A program made the position numbers and the translations under genes. From positions 1 to 13,418 of the forward strand of contig CAJWRY010000028.1 of assembly GCA_913046155.1 (NCBI GenBank): a stretch of DNA of 13,418 bases, read 5' to 3'. How positions within the stretch are numbered: the stretch's first letter is position 1; every line of letters starts with the position of its first letter. Under the pieces are notes generated by a model, which had not been told where the DNA came from, searched no databases, and worked only from the letters and a program-made list of their open reading frames with translations. The stretch comes from an uncultured Candidatus Nemicrothrix sp. Lineage in GTDB: Bacteria; Actinomycetota; Acidimicrobiia; Acidimicrobiales; UBA8592. Of the stretch, positions 6,926 through 13,418 are shown piece by piece.

Positions 6926-6939
6926 AAGGAGAGGGTTGA

Positions 6940-7797
6940 ATGGCTGTGCCACAAAGAAGCAGTGGCTCTCGGTTTACACTCGCAATTCTTCTATTGACAT
7001 CTGTAACGCTAATCTCCCTTGATGCTCGTGGGTATGAACCCCTAGCAAACCTTCGAAAAGCTACTACAGCTATTATCCAGCCATTCAGAAATATAGCGAG
7101 CACAGTTTTTGATCCAATAGCGGATGCATGGGAATCTCTCTCTGAAGGAGACTCTCTGGAAAAAGAAAATGCACTCCTACGCGAGCAATTGAGCGAGCTA
7201 CTTGAATACCGCGTAACTACTGAAGGTGCAGTTGAAGAGTTAGCTGCACTACGCACGCAACTTGACCTCGAAAACCTGGGTGGCCAGAAAACAATTGTTG
7301 CTGAGATTACTGCACGCTCAGTCTCAAATTTTGATCCCTACATAATCGAAATTGGTAAAGGAACTCAAAGTGGAATTAGGGAAGGAATGGCTGTCGTATC
7401 CGTCGGTGGATTGATAGGGCGGATCGAGGACCCAGGTCTGCGCAGTTCGCGTGTCCGACTTATAACTGACCCAAATGTCAATGTCGGGGTTCTAGCTGTT
7501 GGAACGAACGAAATAGGAATTCTCAATGGAGGAGGTGTAGGCCAACCTCTGAAAGTATCTGATGGTATTCCAGTCTCAACTGACGTAGAAATTGGATCAA
7601 TCATGGTAACAAGCGGTTCCGAAAGAAGTCCTTATCCAGGTGGTTTCGCTGTCGGAACGATTCTAGAAATCATAGTAGATGAGATTAACCTCGAAAAAGA
7701 GTTGGTCGTTGCGCCTACGGGACAATTAGAAAATCTAGAGTTCGTGACGGTTATCTTATATCAGCCGACAGCTTCCGACTCAGGTGGAGATAGATAA
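6940..7797 (+). CDS. mreC: MreC, rod-shape scaffold protein
   Basis: Bitopic protein that links MreB/MreD to the extracytoplasmic part of PBP2 and activates the RodA-PBP2 synthase. The 285-aa protein has a short cytoplasmic N-terminus and one membrane segment (about 12-27). A coiled coil with heptad Leu/Glu pattern spans about 70-110. The paired beta-barrel region runs from about 118 to 275, with family phrases such as ARSVSNFDPYIIEIGKG, GMAVVSVGGLIGRI and VRLITDPNVNVGVL. A strong SD, AAGGAGAGG (6926-6934), lies five bases before the ATG and 14 bases separate it from mreB. Its stop overlaps the mreD ATG by one base (TAATG). Confidence 0.95.
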   Translation: MAVPQRSSGSRFTLAILLLTSVTLISLDARGYEPLANLRKATTAIIQPFRNIASTVFDPIADAWESLSEGDSLEKENALLREQLSELLEYRVTTEGAVEELAALRTQLDLENLGGQKTIVAEITARSVSNFDPYIIEIGKGTQSGIREGMAVVSVGGLIGRIEDPGLRSSRVRLITDPNVNVGVLAVGTNEIGILNGGGVGQPLKVSDGIPVSTDVEIGSIMVTSGSERSPYPGGFAVGTILEIIVDEINLEKELVVAPTGQLENLEFVTVILYQPTASDSGGDR

Positions 7798-8333
7798 TGA
7801 CTTTCCTTCGCGCACTAAAAGCAGTCGCAGTTCTGGTAGTTCTTTTGATATTGCAACTTGAGTTGTTCGCGAGTATTCGATTTTTTGGTGTTATGCCTGA
7901 AATGATGTTGGGAGCAGCAGTAGCTTCAGGCTGGCATGGGGGCCCAACCGATGGAGCCATATTGGGCTTCGCAAGTGGCTTCCTTGTAGATTTATATTTA
8001 GCTTCCCCATTGGGCTTAAGCGCCCTAACGTATGCGTTAATCGGATACTTGCTTGGAATAATTTCTGAACTTATCGCTGAGGACGTTGAGAGGATCGTCC
8101 GTACCGTAATTTCTCTTGTAGGCATAGTTCTAGGCTTGGTTACGTTCGTTCTATTTGGGGAACTCATTGCAGAACCTAATCTTTATAACAAGAATTTTGG
8201 AAAAATCTTGGTCGTAGGGGGACTTTACACGGGCTTATTTATTCCGGTACTACACTTTTTGATGGAATGGGTATTTCACCAAGGTAATTACAGAAATAAT
8301 CAAATTTCAATGACCCGAGTGCAGCGGAACTAA
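7797..8333 (+). CDS. mreD: MreD, rod-shape membrane protein
   Basis: Small polytopic membrane partner of MreC in the elongasome. The 178-aa protein is mostly hydrophobic with five or six predicted membrane segments (about 7-27, 32-48, 53-70, 72-92, 102-124, 135-158). The family phrase FGVMPEMMLG and the later GFASGFLVDLYLASPLGLSA match the PDLLL...G...GLLxDL pattern of MreD. MreD sequences are poorly conserved, so position between mreC and mrdA carries much of the weight. The start overlaps the mreC stop, indicating translational coupling. A GGTGGAGA about seven bases upstream may also help. The tail after about 160 is polar. Confidence 0.9.
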   Translation: MTFLRALKAVAVLVVLLILQLELFASIRFFGVMPEMMLGAAVASGWHGGPTDGAILGFASGFLVDLYLASPLGLSALTYALIGYLLGIISELIAEDVERIVRTVISLVGIVLGLVTFVLFGELIAEPNLYNKNFGKILVVGGLYTGLFIPVLHFLMEWVFHQGNYRNNQISMTRVQRN

Positions 8334-8342
8334 GGGATCAAA

Positions 8343-10451
8343 ATGTCTGTTAGTTCAAGATATCTCCCTCAATCTCATAGACTAAGACTTGCAGTGCTAG
8401 CAGCAGTAGCGATTTCACTTTTCGTTCCTTTGGTTGCCAGACTTTGGTACCTTCAAGTTATTAAGGAAACCGCTTTTGTGGAGCGTGCCGCAGATAACAC
8501 TACCGAAACTATTATCGAACTTGCACCACGTGGAAGAATACTTGATGCAAAGGGAAGAGTATTAGTAGATAATAGAGCATCGATTTTAGTCACAATAGAT
8601 AAAGAAGAAATGTCTACAGTTGCCGAAGACGATTTACAAGACTTGTTCTTTGATTTAGCGACTGAAATAAGTCGCTCAGGAAATCTTACAAAAGTACAAG
8701 AAATAGAATCCGCGTATCGTTCAAACAGGTATGGCCCATTTGCCGAGGTGCCAGTGGTTCAGGATATTTCTGAGGAATTGCAAATTTACCTTGCTGAGTA
8801 CTCATATAAATTCCCTGGAGTTAACACAACAGTTACGACTGTTCGTGATTATCCATATGGCTCGTTAGCTGCACATATTCTTGGCTATGTTGGTCTTCTC
8901 AGCGAAGATGAAATGCCCCAGGTCGCTCTTAAAGAAAAAACATATCTAGCAAACGATGAAATCGGTAAAAGCGGAATTGAACTCTTCTATGAAGATGCAC
9001 TTCGGGGAACGCCTGGAACAAAGGTAGTTACTGTTGACAAATTCAATAATATTCTTGAAGTCAATGAAGAAATTCCAGCTAAAGCCGGAAGCGATGTTCA
9101 ATTGACAATTGATATAGACCTTCAAGCTTTGGCCGAACAAGAATTAGCTAGAGGGTTATCTATAGCTAAACAACAACCAACAAAGTTTGAAGAAGAAGGA
9201 GTCGTGATCTTCAATGCTCCTGCTGGAGCAATGGTCGTGATGGATCCAAGAGACGGGTCAATCGTAGCAATGGCCTCTTACCCAACATTTGATCCTGAAT
9301 TATTCGTATCTGGGATAAGTAATGACGATTTTGACGAACTCACTGATCCTGGGAACTTTCTTCCACTACTTAACCGAGCCATACAGGGAACATATCCTCC
9401 TGGTTCAACATTTAAACCGTTTACCGCCTATGCAGCACTTGATACAGGCCTAATAGGTTCACGCGGAATTTTGAGCATTAACGACCCCTTCTATGATGAA
9501 GGAGTCTTCCTGATTCCAAGTTGTGAGGGTGGAACCTGTCGATTTCAGAACGCAGGCGAAGCTGCCTACGGTGATGTTGATTTAAGGCTAGCGTTGACGT
9601 ACTCATCCGATGTTTATTTCTATAACCTTGCCGCTAGCTTCGATATTCTTCCAGGCTTTGACCTTGAGTCAGTTCAGGTAGCGGCAAAAAGTTTTGGCTA
9701 CGGTAGCCGAACGGGCGTCACACTTGCCGGTGAAGGGAGCGGCAGGATCCCAACTCCGGCCTCACGCAGAGACGCATATCGTGAGAACCCAGATGCATTC
9801 CTTACCGGTCAGTGGCTAACAGGGGATACTTTGAATACCTCAATTGGTCAAGGGGATGTCTTAGCAACTCCGCTTCAAATCGTTAACTCATATTCTGCAT
9901 TAGTTAATGGAGGGACACTTTATGCACCAAACTTAGGACAACGTATCCTTGACCCCATTACGGGAGAGACACAAGTAGAATTTGCTCCAAGAGTACTGAA
10001 AGAAATCTTTCTCCCAGATGCATTTTCAGAACCGATACTTGAAGGCCTCGCTGCTGTAACAACATGGCGCTCGGAAATCGGAACTGAAGGAACTGCATAT
10101 AATGCATTCAAAGATTTTCCTCACGAACAGTGGCCTGTCTCAGGAAAGACAGGAACCTCTGAGAAACAAGTAGAAAATACATTGATTGCAGACTACGGGT
10201 TATTTGTCGGATGGGGACCTAATCCAGATCCAGAATATGTGGCTGTAGTCGTCCTTGAAGAGGCAGGGTTCGGAGGCCAGGTCGCAGCACCAGTAATCAG
10301 AAGATATTTTGAGACCATAGCTTTAGGAAGAGTACCTGCTTTCCTAAGTCAAGCCGAAAAAGATGAAATAGCAAAGGAAGAGGCGGCAAGATTATCACTT
10401 AATCCGGTTACGGAAACGGAAAATACAAATGAGGAAAATACTACTTCATGA
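8343..10451 (+). CDS. mrdA: Penicillin-binding protein 2, elongasome transpeptidase
   Basis: Class B PBP that cross-links peptidoglycan made by RodA during side-wall growth. The 702-aa protein has one N-terminal membrane anchor (about 14-36). The PBP dimerisation/pedestal domain covers about 58-250, including APRGRILDAKGRVLVDNR and the GKSGIELFYEDALRGTPG block. The transpeptidase domain covers about 290-660. Active-site motifs are the catalytic Ser355 in STFK (355-358), SSD (421-423) and KTG (602-604). PPGSTFKPF and NTSIGQGDVLATPLQ are typical of PBP2. A short stretch with Cys394 and Cys399 (SCEGGTC) lies in the extracytoplasmic domain and may form a disulfide. The C-terminal 40 residues are charged and low-complexity. 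An AAGGGA (8332-8337) five bases before the ATG supports the start. It overlaps rodA as ATGA. Confidence 0.96.
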   Translation: MSVSSRYLPQSHRLRLAVLAAVAISLFVPLVARLWYLQVIKETAFVERAADNTTETIIELAPRGRILDAKGRVLVDNRASILVTIDKEEMSTVAEDDLQDLFFDLATEISRSGNLTKVQEIESAYRSNRYGPFAEVPVVQDISEELQIYLAEYSYKFPGVNTTVTTVRDYPYGSLAAHILGYVGLLSEDEMPQVALKEKTYLANDEIGKSGIELFYEDALRGTPGTKVVTVDKFNNILEVNEEIPAKAGSDVQLTIDIDLQALAEQELARGLSIAKQQPTKFEEEGVVIFNAPAGAMVVMDPRDGSIVAMASYPTFDPELFVSGISNDDFDELTDPGNFLPLLNRAIQGTYPPGSTFKPFTAYAALDTGLIGSRGILSINDPFYDEGVFLIPSCEGGTCRFQNAGEAAYGDVDLRLALTYSSDVYFYNLAASFDILPGFDLESVQVAAKSFGYGSRTGVTLAGEGSGRIPTPASRRDAYRENPDAFLTGQWLTGDTLNTSIGQGDVLATPLQIVNSYSALVNGGTLYAPNLGQRILDPITGETQVEFAPRVLKEIFLPDAFSEPILEGLAAVTTWRSEIGTEGTAYNAFKDFPHEQWPVSGKTGTSEKQVENTLIADYGLFVGWGPNPDPEYVAVVVLEEAGFGGQVAAPVIRRYFETIALGRVPAFLSQAEKDEIAKEEAARLSLNPVTETENTNEENTTS

Positions 10452-11602
10452 AGACTCGAAGAAACCGTAAAAATCTTAATTTAAACCCAACTGGTGACCC
10501 TTGGTCACCCTGGCTACACGTAGATATAGCCCTCGTGCTGAGTAGCATTGCGCTAGCCATCATTGGGGCATTTATGGTTTACAGTGCTACTCGGGGAAAC
10601 GATCCAGAGTCATACGATAGGGCATACCTTAATCGGCAATTACTGTTCCTCGTAGCGGGAGTAGTAGCAATGGCTACAGCAGCTTATTTTCCTTATCGGA
10701 GAATTCGAGATTGGGTACCCGCAGTTTTTTGGGGTGGAATGTTTCTCCTCCTGCTTGTCCTAACACCACTTGGAGTCGAGAGAAATGGAACAAAGGCATG
10801 GTTTGAATTTGGGAGCTTCCAACTTCAACCATCAGAACTATGCAAAATAGCTTATATCTTCATGCTTGCTAACTACCTTGAGAGATTTAATGGGCGCCTA
10901 GATGCTCGTCAATTAGGTAATGGGCTTTTGCTAGGTCTCATTCCGATCGGACTAATTCTATTAGAAACAGACGTTGGAACTGCTCTTGTGTTCATAGCCA
11001 TAACAATGGGAATGTTACTCGTTGCAGGAGCACAAACAAAGCATATTCTAGTACTCACAGTTGTAGGGATAATCCTATCTACATTGGTTTGGAGCAGTGG
11101 AGTACTGCAGGACTACCAGCAGGACCGACTCACATCATTCATTGATCCAGCTTCAAGTCAAACGGAAGCAGCCTACCAGCAAACACAAGCACAAATTGCT
11201 ATAGGAAGTGGGGGATTAACTGGTCAAGGTTTTGGGCAAGGCCAACAAACGCGTGGAGAGTTTGTTCCTGAACAACACACGGATTTCATTTTCTCAGTTA
11301 TCGGCGAAGAATTCGGTTTTGTCGGGTCAGTCATCGTACTAGCCTTATTCGCTATCGTAATGTGGCGCTGCATGCGCACAGCTCGGAAATCACCGGACTT
11401 ATTGGGAACTTTAATATGTTGTGGCGTACTGACACTTTTTGCTTTCCAAATGTTTCAGTCAGTAGGAATGACACTAGGCATAATGCCCATTACAGGAATC
11501 CCAATACCCTTTGTATCTTATGGTGGGTCCTCGGCAATTTCCTGTTTCGTAGGGATAGGCCTGGTCCTCAACATACATATGCGTCGATATCAGGTTGTTT
11601 AA
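10448..11602 (+). CDS. rodA: RodA, SEDS-family peptidoglycan glycosyltransferase
   Basis: Polytopic membrane enzyme that polymerises lipid II into glycan strands as partner of PBP2. The 384-aa protein has about ten hydrophobic segments. Signature positions include MVYSATRG (43-50), QPSE with Glu130, LLETDVGTAL (171-180), and EQHTDFIFSVIGEE (275-288) holding Asp279, the residue equivalent to the essential Asp of RodA. The C-terminal GIPIPFVSYGGSS is the SEDS family mark. The first 22 or so residues are basic and polar (cytoplasmic). RodA rather than FtsW is supported by the mre/PBP2 context; a division role would be expected in an mra/mur cluster. Its ATG overlaps the mrdA stop by four bases. 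A GAGG at 10431-10434 lies 13 bases upstream. Confidence 0.96.
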   Translation: MKTRRNRKNLNLNPTGDPWSPWLHVDIALVLSSIALAIIGAFMVYSATRGNDPESYDRAYLNRQLLFLVAGVVAMATAAYFPYRRIRDWVPAVFWGGMFLLLLVLTPLGVERNGTKAWFEFGSFQLQPSELCKIAYIFMLANYLERFNGRLDARQLGNGLLLGLIPIGLILLETDVGTALVFIAITMGMLLVAGAQTKHILVLTVVGIILSTLVWSSGVLQDYQQDRLTSFIDPASSQTEAAYQQTQAQIAIGSGGLTGQGFGQGQQTRGEFVPEQHTDFIFSVIGEEFGFVGSVIVLALFAIVMWRCMRTARKSPDLLGTLICCGVLTLFAFQMFQSVGMTLGIMPITGIPIPFVSYGGSSAISCFVGIGLVLNIHMRRYQVV

Positions 11603-11653
11603 TACTATAACGCTCCCTGAGTAGTAGAATAAGATACAGGAAAGGCAATGTGA

Positions 11654-13418
11654 ATGAGCACCATATGGGAAACACTTGAAGGTTACCTTGACCAAGTCGA
11701 AAAGCCAGCGCGCTATATCGGCCTTGAACAAGGTGCACAAAAGCCATCTCATAAGAAATCAAATGTTGCATGGTTGCTGACATACCCCGATGTCTATGAA
11801 GTGGGCCTTCCTAATCAGGGGCTGCAAATTCTGTATGAGATCCTTAATGAGTCACCAATTGCAGAAGCAGAGCGAGCATATGCGCCATGGGTTGATTTAG
11901 AGGAAATTATGCGAAGGGAGCGTATACCACTATTTAGCGTGGATACACACCGACCAGCAAATGAATTTGATGTAATTGCATTCAATCTCTCCTCAGAACT
12001 CGTGTATACCAATCTTATAAATTGCTTAGACCTTGCAGGTGTGCCTGTGATGTCTTCAGACCGAAATGGAAAGCACCCTATCATCGGAGCGGGTGGACAT
12101 TGTGTCTATAACCCCGAGCCACTTGCAGATATTGTGGATTTCTTTGCATTGGGGGACGGGGAAGAGGTTGTTTCTGACATTACGGAAGTCATTCATCAGT
12201 TCAAATCAATTAAAAACGTCATGCAAAGTCGGCAAGAATTGCTTTTTGAACTATCCAAGATCGAAGGAGTATATGTTCCTAGCTTGTACGAGGCTACTTA
12301 CGATATAAATGGTGCTCAGCTACTAAAACCTATCAGCGACGAAGTTCCGGAACTTATTGAAAAGAGAACCATTGTTGACCTTGAAGAGTGGCCCTATCCT
12401 AAAGAACAATTAGTCCCGATTACCGAAGTAGTGCACGACCGATTGAATGTGGAAGTATTCAGAGGTTGCACACGAGGGTGTCGGTTTTGCCAAGCAGGAA
12501 TGATTACCAGGCCTGTTAGAGAAAGATCTGATGAGCAGGTACGAACCATGGTCCAATCTGGCCTGAAGCGCACAGGATATGACGAGGTAGCGTTGACGTC
12601 TCTCTCCACTGCGGATTACAGCGGTATAAAAGATGTGGTAGAGGAAACCATAGCCGATCCAGTGAATTGTGGCCAAGTGAGTATCTCGCTTCCATCGTTG
12701 CGCGTAGATGCTTTCACAGTAGATATCGCTGCGAGCATACAAAATGCACGGCGAACAGGACTAACTTTTGCTCCAGAGGCGGGGACATGGAGGATGAGGC
12801 AAGTCATAAACAAACTAATCCGCGAAGAAGACCTTTATGGAGCGGTTGAATCAGCATTCTCACAGGGTTGGCGAAGAATGAAACTCTACTTTCTAATAGG
12901 GTTACCAACAGAAACAGACGAAGATACTCTCGGAATAGCACGTTTGGCAGCAAACTGTGTCGCTATCGGGAAACGCTACACGAGTGCTGCATCAGTTACG
13001 GTGAGTGTTGGGGGATTTGTCCCAAAGCCCTTTACTCCTTTCCAATGGTTCGGGCAGAACACTCTTGAAGAATTGGGCCGAAAAATCCACATGCTGAAAG
13101 ACGAAGTTCGGAAAACAAAAGGAGTAAAACTTAAATGGCATGACCCCAAAGCAACATTAGTGGAGGGAATATTAAGTCGAGGCGATAGGAGGCTTGGAGA
13201 AGTCTTAAAAAGTGTGTGGTCAACAGGAGGAACTTTCCAAGAATGGAGCGAGTATTTCGATCTAGATTTGTGGATTGCGGCAATGGAAAAGGAGGACCTA
13301 GGATACGAATGGTTCGCATACCGACACCGAGATATAGAAGAGCCTCTTCCGTGGGATCACCTGGATGCTGGACTGTATAAAGACTTCCTATGGCAGGAAT
13401 GGCGCGATGCCCTAGAAG
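11654..13418 (+). CDS. B12-binding/radical SAM protein of the TIGR03960 type, 3' end missing
   Basis: The frame stays open for 588 codons to the window edge, with no stop, so the gene is partial. An N-terminal B12-binding-like domain (about 35-170) contains YPDVYEVGLPNQGLQILYE, GAGGHCVYNPEPLAD (near 145-160) and GDGEE. The radical SAM core has the 4Fe-4S motif Cys272-x3-Cys276-x2-Cys279 (GCTRGCRFC), TSLSTADYSG, an APEAGTWRMR segment near 373 and LYFLIGLPTETDEDT near 411. The cobalamin His motif DxHxxG is not evident, as I recall is usual in this family. Its substrate is unknown to me. In actinobacteria such genes often precede a DUF2344/TIGR03936 gene, rne/rng and rplU-rpmA, so those may lie beyond the edge. 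The ATG at 11654 is preceded by an in-frame TGA (11651) and by AGGAAAGG (11638-11645) at eight bases. The 51-base gap after rodA shows no clear terminator. Confidence 0.93.
   Translation, partial: MSTIWETLEGYLDQVEKPARYIGLEQGAQKPSHKKSNVAWLLTYPDVYEVGLPNQGLQILYEILNESPIAEAERAYAPWVDLEEIMRRERIPLFSVDTHRPANEFDVIAFNLSSELVYTNLINCLDLAGVPVMSSDRNGKHPIIGAGGHCVYNPEPLADIVDFFALGDGEEVVSDITEVIHQFKSIKNVMQSRQELLFELSKIEGVYVPSLYEATYDINGAQLLKPISDEVPELIEKRTIVDLEEWPYPKEQLVPITEVVHDRLNVEVFRGCTRGCRFCQAGMITRPVRERSDEQVRTMVQSGLKRTGYDEVALTSLSTADYSGIKDVVEETIADPVNCGQVSISLPSLRVDAFTVDIAASIQNARRTGLTFAPEAGTWRMRQVINKLIREEDLYGAVESAFSQGWRRMKLYFLIGLPTETDEDTLGIARLAANCVAIGKRYTSAASVTVSVGGFVPKPFTPFQWFGQNTLEELGRKIHMLKDEVRKTKGVKLKWHDPKATLVEGILSRGDRRLGEVLKSVWSTGGTFQEWSEYFDLDLWIAAMEKEDLGYEWFAYRHRDIEEPLPWDHLDAGLYKDFLWQEWRDALE

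Noticed and set aside
7751..8167. Minus-strand frame across mreC/mreD
   Set aside because: It mirrors the membrane-protein codons of mreD; its composition is typical of antisense shadows.
11362..11610. Forward frame inside the end of rodA
   Set aside because: The rodA frame contains the conserved SEDS motifs here; this other frame has none.
11603..11653. Terminator or strong promoter between rodA and the radical SAM gene
   Set aside because: No stable inverted repeat with a T-run and no well-spaced -35/-10 pair are visible.
12066..13319. Several short frames on both strands in the right-hand region
   Set aside because: All lie within the continuous radical SAM frame from 11654, which is open to the window edge and carries family motifs.
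1..13418. tRNA, rRNA, CRISPR repeats, insertion sequence or attachment site
   Set aside because: No cloverleaf, regularly spaced repeats, transposase motifs or flanking direct repeats were seen, including at the left junction.

Overview
The window is an almost completely coding, single-strand (+) stretch of a bacterial chromosome. A short piece of unrelated, apparently eukaryotic DNA is joined to its left edge. The bacterial part runs from about 580 to 13418. It reads tig - clpP - clpX - folC - ndk - mreB - mreC - mreD - mrdA (PBP2) - rodA - a B12-binding/radical SAM gene cut by the right edge. The gene order and the flavour of ClpX, ClpP and FolC fit Actinomycetota. A low-to-moderate GC, probably aquatic Acidimicrobiia-like lineage is my best guess; this is inference from gene order and remembered family sequences, not a database result.

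Region by region: (1) 1 to about 520 is a reading frame open from base 1. It matches the MIF4G region of the eukaryotic nucleolar protein NOM1/Sgd1, including the GRWWIVGASW block. It is most simply a chimeric join (cloning, amplification or assembly) and less likely a transfer event. (2) About 580-4020 is a chaperone and proteolysis block: trigger factor, a ClpP-family subunit and the ClpX unfoldase. The ClpP has Ala where the catalytic Ser should be, so it looks like a ClpR-type pseudo-protease subunit. (3) 4037-5766 holds folylpolyglutamate/dihydrofolate synthase and nucleoside diphosphate kinase. (4) 5767-5896 is the only sizeable intergenic gap in the bacterial part. It carries a good sigma70-like promoter, a small palindrome at its -35 box, and a six-codon mini-ORF whose stop overlaps the mreB start. 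(5) 5897-11602 is the elongasome operon: MreB, MreC, MreD, PBP2 and RodA, closely spaced or overlapping. (6) 11654-13418 is a TIGR03960-type B12-binding radical SAM protein without its 3' end.

The genes form two functional modules. Trigger factor and ClpX with ClpP subunits handle protein folding and turnover. MreBCD, PBP2 and RodA form the lateral cell-wall synthesis machine: MreB filaments organise it, MreC/MreD link it across the membrane, RodA polymerises glycan and PBP2 cross-links it. I see no mobile element, CRISPR array, tRNA or rRNA. The most notable points are the serine-less ClpP beside an otherwise normal ClpX, the eukaryotic fragment, and the mini-ORF/promoter arrangement before mreB.
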